Part shown: positions 1 to 6,879 of the stretch, piece by piece
How positions within the stretch are numbered: position 1 is the first letter of the stretch
Layout of the letters: every line of letters starts with the position of its first letter
Source of the DNA: Lentimicrobiaceae bacterium
GTDB lineage: Bacteria > Bacteroidota > Bacteroidia > Bacteroidales > WCHB1-69
Length of the DNA: 10,217 bases
NCBI GenBank assembly: GCA_009787675.1
Contig: WQSU01000063.1
Location: forward strand, 1 to 10,217
Direction: 5' to 3'
The notes under the pieces: model-generated
Told to the model about the DNA's origin: nothing
What the model saw: only the letters and a program-made list of their open reading frames with translations
Databases searched by the model: none
Translations under genes and position numbers: made by a program

Positions 1-1
1 A

Positions 2-322
2 AACTATCAGGGAAATGCTGTCATTAACTTCACGGATATTGACACACCCTTTACACGCATAATTGAACACAAACATTTTGAATTTGGTATTCAACCAGAC
101 ACCGTTATAACGTTTGAATACCCTTCTGCATGGCAGCAGGGCGATGAACCATTTTACCCCGTCAATAATCAAGTTAACGATAAACTGTACTGCCAATACA
201 AGGCACTGACTAAAGAATCTCCTCATATTATTTTTGGCGGACGATTAGCAGAGTATAAATATTATGATATGGATCAAATCGTTGAAAAAGCATTAGAAAA
301 TTTTAAATCATTTTCGTTATGA
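2..322 (+). CDS. glf: UDP-galactopyranose mutase, C-terminal part (5' end outside window)
   Basis: This is the last 106 codons of a flavoenzyme that interconverts UDP-galactopyranose and UDP-galactofuranose in the cytoplasm, supplying Galf for surface glycans. The reading frame is open from base 2 and ends with TGA at 320-322. Visible family signatures are the PFYPVN segment (fragment residues 50-55), the LYCQY stretch (62-66), and FGGRLAEYKYYDMDQ (78-92). In the known enzyme the GGRL arginine contacts the nucleotide sugar, and the YYDMD segment lies by the flavin site. The E. coli enzyme has about 367 residues, so roughly two thirds lie upstream of the window. The next gene starts inside its stop codon (ATGA), which suggests translational coupling. 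The family call is firm; the N-terminal FAD-binding domain cannot be checked here. Confidence 0.93.
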   Translation, partial: NYQGNAVINFTDIDTPFTRIIEHKHFEFGIQPDTVITFEYPSAWQQGDEPFYPVNNQVNDKLYCQYKALTKESPHIIFGGRLAEYKYYDMDQIVEKALENFKSFSL

Positions 323-1176
323 ATCTCATAAATAACCAACAATTCTTAGTTAGCGTAGTAATTCCTTGTTACAATGCATCAGCAACTATTAAAGAAACTT
401 TAGATGCTATTTTAACTCAAACTTATCAAAACTTAGAAATCATCATTTGTGATGATAAATCCACTGATAATACAGTAGATATATTAAAAACTTATTCCGA
501 CCCCAGAATTAGATTAGTGCTAAACGAAGTAAATAAAGGAGTGATGGACAATTATAATATTGCACTCTCGTCGGCAACAGGAATGTTTGTTAAAATTCAG
601 TGCGCTGATGATTTATACGCCGCGGATTGCATCGAAAAAGAAGTTGCTGTTTTTATGGAAAATAAAGATAAAAATATTGTCATGGTAACATCAGACAAGT
701 GGATTATTAATGCCAAAGGTGATAAACTTTTCAAAAAAAGATTTCCGGGTAAAGGTGGATTTTACAAAGGAACTAACGCTGTGAAAAAAACAATTCGTTT
801 AGGACAGAATATCATTGGAGAACCGGGCTGTCCATTGTTGCTGAATGAAACGGTAAAGAAAGTTGAAGGGGTGCGTATGCCCAAGGAGTTGGGATATGTG
901 GGAGACTTGGATTTGTGGTGCCGAATGCTTATGCTGGGAAATCTTTTTGTGATTAAAGAACCTCTTTTTTATTACCGTATTATCGAAACGTCAGACTCTG
1001 TGAAAAATCAACGCTGGCGTCAAGCAAAAGTATTCAATACATGGGTAAATAGTTATATGGATAGAAATATTGTCAGACTATCTTGGTTTGATAAAAAACT
1101 CGCATTTATGTCTTCATGGCTAATCTGCCTTGCACGTAATATAGTTTATGCTACGGCAAATAGAAAGAAAAAGTAA
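319..1176 (+). CDS. Family 2 glycosyltransferase (GT-A fold)
   Basis: This 285-aa soluble inverting glycosyltransferase transfers a sugar from a nucleotide donor during glycan assembly. The N-terminal nucleotide-binding signature is VSVVIPCYNA (residues 11-20), followed by DDKSTDNT (45-52). The metal-binding DxD-like position is CADDLY (95-100). A GDLDLW segment (195-200) sits where GT2 enzymes usually have the catalytic base. There are no clear membrane helices, so it probably acts at the inner face of the membrane. The start is fixed by the ATGA overlap with the upstream mutase stop. The product is short and simple for the family, with no fused domain. Donor and acceptor cannot be read from sequence. 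Its position directly after the Galf-supplying mutase makes a galactofuranosyl donor possible, but that is inference only. Confidence 0.9.
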   Translation: MNLINNQQFLVSVVIPCYNASATIKETLDAILTQTYQNLEIIICDDKSTDNTVDILKTYSDPRIRLVLNEVNKGVMDNYNIALSSATGMFVKIQCADDLYAADCIEKEVAVFMENKDKNIVMVTSDKWIINAKGDKLFKKRFPGKGGFYKGTNAVKKTIRLGQNIIGEPGCPLLLNETVKKVEGVRMPKELGYVGDLDLWCRMLMLGNLFVIKEPLFYYRIIETSDSVKNQRWRQAKVFNTWVNSYMDRNIVRLSWFDKKLAFMSSWLICLARNIVYATANRKKK

Positions 1177-1196
1177 TATTATCATACATTAATATC

Positions 1197-2126
1197 ATGT
1201 TTATATCCATTATTATCCCTTGCTATAACGAAGAATTAGTGATCACTGAAACATACAAACGTTTGACCACAGTTATGTTGTCGCTCTGTCACAAGTATGA
1301 ATTGATTTTCATTAACGACGGCAGTAGAGATCAAACACAAGCTATTTTGCAAACTCTTGCAGAAAAAGATATTTGTGTGAAAATCTTAGACTTCTCCCGT
1401 AACTTCGGTCATCAATGCGCTGTAACCGCAGGACTTAATCATTGTACCGGAGATGTGGCTGTTATTATTGATTCCGACTTGCAAGACCCACCGGAAGTGA
1501 TTGCTGAAATGCTTGAAATTATGAAAAAAGAGCAAGCCAATGTAGTATATGGAGTTCGTAAGAATCGAAAAGGGGAAAGTTGGTTTAAATTATTTACAGC
1601 TAAATTATTCTATCGCTTGTTGAATAGCCTGTCTGATGTAAAATTTCCTTTAGATACAGGCGATTTCAGATTGATTGACCGTAAAGTGATTGATCAATTT
1701 AACCAACTTGATGAAACGAACAAGTATATTCGTGGGTTAATCAGTTGGATGGGATTTAAACAACTCCCCTGCTATTATGAACGTGATGCGCGTTTTGCTG
1801 GTGAAACAAAGTATCCTCTTAAAAAAATGTTAAAATTTGCATTGATTGGCTTGTTTTACTTTTCTAAAAAACCATTAAATATGGCAACTTCGCTTGGATT
1901 TACATGTATTGCTCTGGGTGTTTTGTATTTGCTTTGGATTTTGATTTCCATGATTTTTTCTTTGGGAAGTGCTGTTTCAGGATGGACTTCAACCATCATG
2001 CTTATCGTGTTTTTTGGCGGCGTACAATTGCTCACAATCGGTGTATTGGGAAAATATATTGGCAATCTTTTCGATGAAGTAAAAGGGCGTCCTGAATATA
2101 TCATCAATAAGAAAGTAAATTTCTGA
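1197..2126 (+). CDS. Polyprenyl-phosphate hexose synthase, GT2, two C-terminal membrane helices (GtrB/DPM1/ArnC-like)
   Basis: This 309-aa protein resembles enzymes that move a sugar from a nucleotide donor onto undecaprenyl phosphate at the cytoplasmic membrane. It has the GT2 start ISIIIPCYNEE (residues 3-13), NDGS (40-43), SRNFGH (67-72), the DSDLQDPPE metal and acceptor motif (92-100), GDFRL (155-159) and RFAGETKYP (199-207), all typical of the DPM1/GtrB branch. Two hydrophobic helices follow (about 230-255 and 263-287), and then the conserved RPEY near the end (298-301). Lipid-linked sugars made by this class are used by GT-C membrane transferases, and one is encoded immediately downstream, so the two probably form a donor-making and donor-using pair. 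The sugar (glucose, mannose, aminosugar) cannot be told. No Shine-Dalgarno sequence precedes the ATG. Confidence 0.9.
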   Translation: MFISIIIPCYNEELVITETYKRLTTVMLSLCHKYELIFINDGSRDQTQAILQTLAEKDICVKILDFSRNFGHQCAVTAGLNHCTGDVAVIIDSDLQDPPEVIAEMLEIMKKEQANVVYGVRKNRKGESWFKLFTAKLFYRLLNSLSDVKFPLDTGDFRLIDRKVIDQFNQLDETNKYIRGLISWMGFKQLPCYYERDARFAGETKYPLKKMLKFALIGLFYFSKKPLNMATSLGFTCIALGVLYLLWILISMIFSLGSAVSGWTSTIMLIVFFGGVQLLTIGVLGKYIGNLFDEVKGRPEYIINKKVNF

Positions 2127-2168
2127 TGTAAAAATTAAAACGAGATTTTATTATCAAACTGAAATACA

Positions 2169-3398
2169 ATGAAAAAACATTATCAAACAACACAAGATGA
2201 ACCTGTACAAAATGTTGCTTTTTCTTTGGAAAATAAAGAAGCAAAGTGGTGGAAATGGGTGTTCTTTGGTTTATTGGCAATTACTTTTATTGCCCTGCCG
2301 CTCATGAGTTTGGATGCCGGAATGTCTGGTGATGAGCAATTTCAAATGGATCAAGCTAAAAATGTGTATAATTATTATTCTACCTTCGGTAAAGACACTA
2401 CTGCTGCACATTTTAGAGAAGAATGGAACTTGGCTCATTATGCACAATCGGTTGACAACTTGGCGTATGCCATTGCAAAAATAGGTAACATTGAGGATCA
2501 ACTATTAGTACGACACGTTACTAACAGTTTTTGTGGATGGCTTTTGATTCTATTAGGCGGTCTCATTGCTTTTCTAATTACAGGGAAATGGCGTACTGCC
2601 ATCTTCGTGGCATTGCTCATGTTTTTTTCTCCAAGATTGTTGGGGCATTCTTTTAACAACCTAAAAGATACTTCTTTTGCCACAGCCATGTTGTTTGGTG
2701 TTTATAGCTTTATTCGTTTTTACAAAGAATTTCCAAAACCTTCCTGGAAAACTTTACTTTTGATGGCATTAGGTATCGGATTTGCACTGGGCGTTAGAAT
2801 CGGCGGTCTCTTACTCATCCCTTATTTGGGGTTGTTCGGGTTGGTGTATTTTATAAAAGAAAATTCTTTCAAAGGATTTACCCATAAAAATGGACTCCTG
2901 TTCTTTTGGAAATTAGTTAAATGGGGTGTTGTAGTTTCTATAGTTGGTTTCGCCTTAGGAATTTTAGTCTGGCCATACGGCTTAACAGCGCCCATTGAAC
3001 ATACCATACATGCATTCAAGGGGCAAAGCGCTTTTGCAACGGCAATACGGCAACTGTTCGAAAACTCAATTCAATGGTCGAACATGTTACCCTGGTATTA
3101 CACTCCTAAATATATACTTACTACAATTCCTATTGCAGTGATCATTGGTTTGTTATGCTTTTTTATTCTTCTCTGGAAGGATAAAAAAAACTATTTCTAC
3201 TACTTTATTATCTCTTTCGCTTTTTTCTTTCCTGTTTTCTGGATCGTTTACACCAATGCCAATGTTTACGGCGGTTGGCGGCACTCCCTGTTTGCCTACC
3301 CGCCCATGGTAGTGGCGGCAGGTTTGGGATTTAATTTAGTTGTTGAATGGGTTACACAAAAAATAGTCGGAAAATCAGATAATCTTGAAAAAATATAA
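2169..3398 (+). CDS. GT-C membrane glycosyltransferase (family 39/PMT-like), probably the N-terminal part of a split gene
   Basis: This 409-aa polytopic membrane protein has about nine or ten hydrophobic segments. The first periplasmic loop holds GDE (residues 54-56) just after the first helix (about 30-46), which is the usual place for the catalytic acidic residue in GT-C enzymes. Other family signatures are SPRLLGHSFNNLKD (154-167), the LPWYY loop (307-311) and YGGWRHSLFAYPP (367-379). Such proteins transfer a sugar from polyprenyl-phosphate to glycan, lipid or protein on the periplasmic side; the upstream gene would supply the donor. The protein stops soon after the WRH..YPP motif, before the HPYEYVYFNELAGG segment that follows in family members. 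That segment is in the next ORF, in another frame. I therefore read this as an interrupted gene; two separately translated halves remain possible. Confidence 0.85.
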   Translation: MKKHYQTTQDEPVQNVAFSLENKEAKWWKWVFFGLLAITFIALPLMSLDAGMSGDEQFQMDQAKNVYNYYSTFGKDTTAAHFREEWNLAHYAQSVDNLAYAIAKIGNIEDQLLVRHVTNSFCGWLLILLGGLIAFLITGKWRTAIFVALLMFFSPRLLGHSFNNLKDTSFATAMLFGVYSFIRFYKEFPKPSWKTLLLMALGIGFALGVRIGGLLLIPYLGLFGLVYFIKENSFKGFTHKNGLLFFWKLVKWGVVVSIVGFALGILVWPYGLTAPIEHTIHAFKGQSAFATAIRQLFENSIQWSNMLPWYYTPKYILTTIPIAVIIGLLCFFILLWKDKKNYFYYFIISFAFFFPVFWIVYTNANVYGGWRHSLFAYPPMVVAAGLGFNLVVEWVTQKIVGKSDNLEKI

Positions 3399-3429
3399 AA
3401 TTCAAGGAATAAGATCCTGAAAAAATATA
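3382..3429 (+). repeat. Two 16-nt direct repeats, 32 bp apart, at the GT-C/TPR junction
   Basis: The copies lie at 3382-3397 and 3414-3429 and match at 15 of 16 positions; both share the identical 12-mer TGAAAAAATATA. The first copy runs straight into the TAA stop of the upstream ORF (3396-3398), while at the same place the second copy reads TAC. The step of 32 bases is not a multiple of three. It is exactly the shift between the frame of 2169-3398 and the frame of 3437-4492. Removing one repeat plus the 16 bases between them gives a continuous reading frame through the junction. The repeat is plainly seen; how it arose is inference. Confidence 0.85.
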
Positions 3430-3436
3430 CCTTATT

Positions 3437-4492
3437 ATGAATAAAATTACAAAGATTACACTCATCAACATCATCGCAATCGCTGCCATACTGTTGCTTT
3501 TATGGAATCCTATACGCCATATTGTAAAAAACCATCCTTACGAATATGTCTATTTTAATGAATTAGCAGGAGGTATAGAGAAAGCGTACGGCAATTGTGA
3601 GATGGACTATTACTATCACTCCACAAGGGAAGCGTCGGAATGGGTTCTTGCCAATGCCAAAAAATCAGGGTTGGAAACCGGCAACAAAATAAGAGTTGCT
3701 TCATGGCACACGGCATCTGTGCAATACTTCTTCAGAAAAGATACTGCCAACTTTCAGGTGGGTTTTTCAAGATGGTATGAAAGGGGCAATAACGACTGGG
3801 ATTATGCCATTTTCACCATTACAGGTATGATGCCTGAAGAGTTAAAAAGTGTTAACTTCCCTCCATCAAATACAGTGTACCAAGTAAAAGTTGATGATAA
3901 ACCTATTTGTTTGGTTTTAAAGCGTGAAACGAAAGATGACCTCATCGGGAACCAATTAAAAAACAACAAAGAATTTTACGCAGCAATTCCACCTCTCAAA
4001 AATGCTGTGGAATCTGACCCCACAAATATGTCTGTATTTATGAATTTAATTGAGTCTTATTTTAATACCGGAAAAATAGATTCTGCAAAAATTTATATTG
4101 ACCAGATATTAGAATATGTCCCCAAGTACGAGCCGGCAAATTATATGCTGGCACACTACTATAACAATACCCGGGAACCCGAACAGGCGCTAAAAGTTTT
4201 AAAAACGATTCGGGAGGATAATATTAAATTTAAAGCAGCCTATCATTTTGCTTTTCAAATATATGCTCAACAAAATGATCTTAAAAATGCTGAAAAAATA
4301 ATGTTGGATCTCTTAGAAACAGAGCAATTAGATGAACAGGGCTTAAATCAATTAATTGCGGTTTATAAGGCACAGGGTTTAGATGATCGCGGAGCCTATA
4401 GAAAAGCTTATAAAAAACATGCCGACCTTTATGAAAAATTAGGAAAAAAAGAGGACGCCAAAAGGTATCGAGACGCAGCGAAAAAAATGTAA
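3437..4492 (+). CDS. TPR protein beginning with the C-terminal end of a GT-C transferase; likely second half of a split gene
   Basis: This 351-aa protein has one membrane helix (about residues 8-24) and then NHPYEYVYFNELAGG (32-46) and a segment with EMDYYYHSTREASEWV (55-70). That block resembles the HP..YFNELAGG region that follows the last helices of family 39/PMT-like transferases and is normally part of the same chain. A mixed region follows (about 80-165), then several tetratricopeptide-like helix pairs (about 168-350) rich in A, Y and L at TPR spacing, likely a protein-contact platform. Upstream of the ATG the frame stays open only to TAA at 3410-3412. No Shine-Dalgarno sequence sits at useful distance (AAGGAA at 3405-3410 is too far). 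If separately translated, it would need reinitiation after the upstream stop. It ends 4 bases before the GH2 start. Confidence 0.8.
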   Translation: MNKITKITLINIIAIAAILLLLWNPIRHIVKNHPYEYVYFNELAGGIEKAYGNCEMDYYYHSTREASEWVLANAKKSGLETGNKIRVASWHTASVQYFFRKDTANFQVGFSRWYERGNNDWDYAIFTITGMMPEELKSVNFPPSNTVYQVKVDDKPICLVLKRETKDDLIGNQLKNNKEFYAAIPPLKNAVESDPTNMSVFMNLIESYFNTGKIDSAKIYIDQILEYVPKYEPANYMLAHYYNNTREPEQALKVLKTIREDNIKFKAAYHFAFQIYAQQNDLKNAEKIMLDLLETEQLDEQGLNQLIAVYKAQGLDDRGAYRKAYKKHADLYEKLGKKEDAKRYRDAAKKM

Positions 4493-4496
4493 TGCA

Positions 4497-6722
4497 ATGC
4501 GTTATTTCCCGCTACTTCTTGTCATTCTTTTTTTTAGTTGCCATCAAAGAAATGCTTTAGAGTTTGATTTGACTCAGAACTGGTCGTTTACGTATGAAAA
4601 TCAATCCTGTCCGGCAACTGTTCCGGGGTGTATTCACACCGATTTGATTCGTGCCGGAATTATTGCCGATCCGTTTTATCGCTGCAACGAAGATTCGGTG
4701 CAGTGGGTATCGGATAGCATGTGGGTATATCGTACCACATTCAACGGAAAAGAGTTAAAAAGATTTAAAAATGCGGAAATCCTATTTTCAGGGTTAGATA
4801 CTTACACGGAAGTATATTTGAATGGCGCACCTCTGTACCACACCGAAGGAAGTAATTTCTGCGACAACATGTTCCGTCAATGGCGCTTTCCGCTTCCAAA
4901 AGTCTTAAAAAGAAAAAACAATGAATTGGTAATAAAGTTTTTACCTTCCGAAAAAATCAATGAAGAAAAAGCCAAATCTTTACCTTACGCATTGCCCGAC
5001 AATCGTGTCTTTACCCGAAAAGCGCCCTACCAATCGGGCTGGGATTGGGGACCCAAATTAGTTACTTGCGGAATCTATCAACCTGTAAAAATTGTAGCCT
5101 GGAATGATTTTTACGTTGAAAACATTGAATTGATTCAAAGAGAGTTGACAGATGAAAAAGGGGTGGTTGAGGTGGTGGCAACGGTGCGAACGGAGAAAAC
5201 GGTGGAAATGGAGGTGTATGTGGAAGAACAGCACAAAGGGGCGAAGACACGAAGGCACGAAAAGGAGAAAGATGAAAGGGAGAAGGGGGTTTTAAAACTG
5301 TCTCAAATTATTGAAATAGAGAAGCCTGAGCGGTGGTGGACTAATGGGTTGGGAGCACAAAAACTGTATGATTTTGAAGTTACTATTTCTTGTGCTTCTT
5401 GTACAAATCATCATGCTCCTTGTGTTAAAAAAAATATCCGCTGGGGCTTCCGAACTGTCGAGTTAGTACAGGAAAAAGATGACATCGGCGAGTCGTTCTA
5501 TTTCAAAATCAACGATGTACCTGTTTTTATGAAAGGGGCGAATTGGATTCCCGCACACAGTTTTGTTTCGGAAATGAACAACGCCAACGGAAAAGCCCGA
5601 TATAAACAGCTTTTAGAATCGTGCAAAGATGCTAATATGAACATGATACGCGTTTGGGGCGGCGGCATCTATGAAAACGATTACTTTTATGAATTGTGCG
5701 ATGAATTGGGGTTATTAGTGTGGCAAGATTTTATGTTTGCCTGCGCTTTGTATCCTGCCGATTCTGCTTTCTTAAAAAATGTAAAAAATGAAGCAGAATA
5801 TCAAGTAAAGCGCTTGAGCCAACACTCTTGTTTGGCATTGTGGTGCGGCAACAACGAAGTAAAAAACGGCTGGGAAGATTGGGGGTGGCAGCGCAATTAC
5901 ACGCCTGAGCAACGCGACGAAATCAGCAAAAACCAGCATACTCTTTTCAATGAACTGCTTCCAAAGATTGTGAAAACCAACGACAACCGTCCTTACCATT
6001 CTTCTTCACCGTTGTGGGGCTGGGGGCATCCCGAAAGTCTTACCGAAGGCGATGCGCACTACTGGGGTGTGTGGTGGGGCGAAGAACCGTTTGAAGTGTG
6101 GCTACCCAAAACCGGACGCTTTATGTCGGAATACGGATTTCAGAGCTATCCGCAAATGTCAACCATAGAATCGTTTACATTGCCCGAAGAGCGCTATTTG
6201 GAATCTCCGGCAATGAAAAACCATCAAAAACATCCGCGGGGCGTACAAATTATCAACAAAGCGATGGCGCAATACGCACATATTCCTGATAATTTGGAAG
6301 ATTATGTGCGAGTTAGTCAAGAAGTACAAGCCTATGGCATTGGCAAAGCAATAGAGGCGCACCGCTTAAAACGCCCGCATTGCATGGGCACACTCTATTG
6401 GCAGTTGAACGATTGCTGGCCTGTAGCCTCATGGAGCAGCATTGACTTTTTTGGAAACTGGAAACTGTTGCACCACACCGTGAAAGAAAAATTTGCTCCG
6501 GTTATTGTGGCTGTGGAAGATCTTCCAAACGGCACAAAAAACATTTACGTAGTAAACGATTTACTGCACGAGGTAACAGGAGAAATTGTGATTAGGCATA
6601 AGGATAACACAACTGCAGTAATTCCGTTTGCTGCAAAAGAAAACAGTTCCACTTTGATTGTTAAAAATTACAAAATGGAACTGTTTAAAACAGAGTTAAA
6701 ATTTGTACGAGAAAGAAAATGA
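4497..6722 (+). CDS. Glycoside hydrolase family 2, beta-mannosidase-like lipoprotein
   Basis: This 741-aa exported enzyme probably removes non-reducing-end beta-linked mannose. A short signal peptide ends in the lipobox-like FFSC (cysteine 15). The residues after it (HQRN) lack the acidic export signal that sends Bacteroidota lipoproteins to the cell surface, so a periplasmic location is likelier. Domain order is an N-terminal jelly-roll (about 25-200, with the beta-mannosidase hallmarks WVYRTTF and SGWDWGPKL), an Ig-like domain (about 205-320), then a TIM barrel (about 325-660). The catalytic acid/base is Glu454 in WCGNNEV, and the nucleophile is Glu545 in FMSEYGFQ. KGANWIPAH (346-354), RVWGGGIYE (385-393) and LYWQLNDCWP (633-642) also fit this subfamily. 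Two oddities are a basic, charged insert at about 246-263 that looks repeat-derived, and a C terminus that stops about 80 residues after the barrel, short of the usual 800 or more residues. Confidence 0.92.
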   Translation: MRYFPLLLVILFFSCHQRNALEFDLTQNWSFTYENQSCPATVPGCIHTDLIRAGIIADPFYRCNEDSVQWVSDSMWVYRTTFNGKELKRFKNAEILFSGLDTYTEVYLNGAPLYHTEGSNFCDNMFRQWRFPLPKVLKRKNNELVIKFLPSEKINEEKAKSLPYALPDNRVFTRKAPYQSGWDWGPKLVTCGIYQPVKIVAWNDFYVENIELIQRELTDEKGVVEVVATVRTEKTVEMEVYVEEQHKGAKTRRHEKEKDEREKGVLKLSQIIEIEKPERWWTNGLGAQKLYDFEVTISCASCTNHHAPCVKKNIRWGFRTVELVQEKDDIGESFYFKINDVPVFMKGANWIPAHSFVSEMNNANGKARYKQLLESCKDANMNMIRVWGGGIYENDYFYELCDELGLLVWQDFMFACALYPADSAFLKNVKNEAEYQVKRLSQHSCLALWCGNNEVKNGWEDWGWQRNYTPEQRDEISKNQHTLFNELLPKIVKTNDNRPYHSSSPLWGWGHPESLTEGDAHYWGVWWGEEPFEVWLPKTGRFMSEYGFQSYPQMSTIESFTLPEERYLESPAMKNHQKHPRGVQIINKAMAQYAHIPDNLEDYVRVSQEVQAYGIGKAIEAHRLKRPHCMGTLYWQLNDCWPVASWSSIDFFGNWKLLHHTVKEKFAPVIVAVEDLPNGTKNIYVVNDLLHEVTGEIVIRHKDNTTAVIPFAAKENSSTLIVKNYKMELFKTELKFVRERK
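5232..5266 (+). repeat. Dispersed-repeat-like insert within the GH2 gene (8-bp GAAGRCAC periodicity)
   Basis: Inside the Ig-like domain of the hydrolase, the sequence runs through three consecutive 8-bp units: GAAGACAC (5243-5250), GAAGGCAC (5251-5258) and GAAAAGGA (5259-5266). CACAAAGGGGC stands just before them. It encodes HKGAKTRRHEKEK, a peptide unlike a beta-strand domain but like the TKTRRHE-type peptides that I recall from short dispersed repeats of several bacterial phyla. The flanking DNA, about 5150-5290, is strikingly purine-rich on this strand. The reading frame is preserved. Whether this is a true copy of a genome-wide repeat cannot be decided from a single window. Confidence 0.55.
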
Positions 6723-6879
6723 ACATCCATCACCCCACATTTGTACAGACTTGGAGGCAAATTAACAATATGGTAATTAATGATGCGCATTTAAAAGTTT
6801 TTTAGTTGCATGCACTCCCATTTTTCAATAAAACCATCATTTCTGTCGTTGTGTTTATTCTTAAAAACAGGATATACCC
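6723..6879. other. Longest intergenic gap; no clear promoter or terminator
   Basis: These 157 bases separate the hydrolase from the GT4 gene. I see two 8-bp palindromes, ATGCGCAT (6783-6790) and TGCATGCA (6807-6814), and a T-run at about 6798-6803, but no stem followed by a U-tract that would make a credible terminator. I find no convincing Bacteroidota TTG / TAnnTTTG promoter pair. A 28-codon ORF (6719-6805) overlaps the GH2 stop by ATGA but has no recognisable content. Being the largest gap in the cluster, this is the likeliest place for an internal promoter. Confidence 0.4.

Noticed and set aside
1178..2156. ATTATCA found exactly 19 bases before two starts (1178 before ATG 1197; 2150 before ATG 2169)
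   Set aside because: A third copy at 8902 has a different spacing, other starts lack it, and a 7-mer of this composition is common in AT-rich DNA.
3384..3436. Programmed -1 frameshift at the A6 run joining the GT-C and TPR frames
   Set aside because: The -1 frame meets TAA at 3410-3412 before reaching the TPR ORF, so slippage at this site cannot make the fusion.
5058..5258. Reverse-strand open frames opposite the GH2 purine-rich tract, coding for proline- and serine-rich peptides
   Set aside because: They are shadows of the strongly purine-biased coding strand and carry no domain or start context.
6719..6805. 28-codon ORF overlapping the GH2 stop by ATGA
   Set aside because: Too short, no recognisable motif, no similarity to the missing GH2 C terminus; the overlap is easily due to chance.
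6783..6814. Two 8-bp palindromes (ATGCGCAT and TGCATGCA) as terminator or operator
   Set aside because: They are short and unlike each other, neither forms a stable stem with a U-tract, and no regulator gene is nearby.
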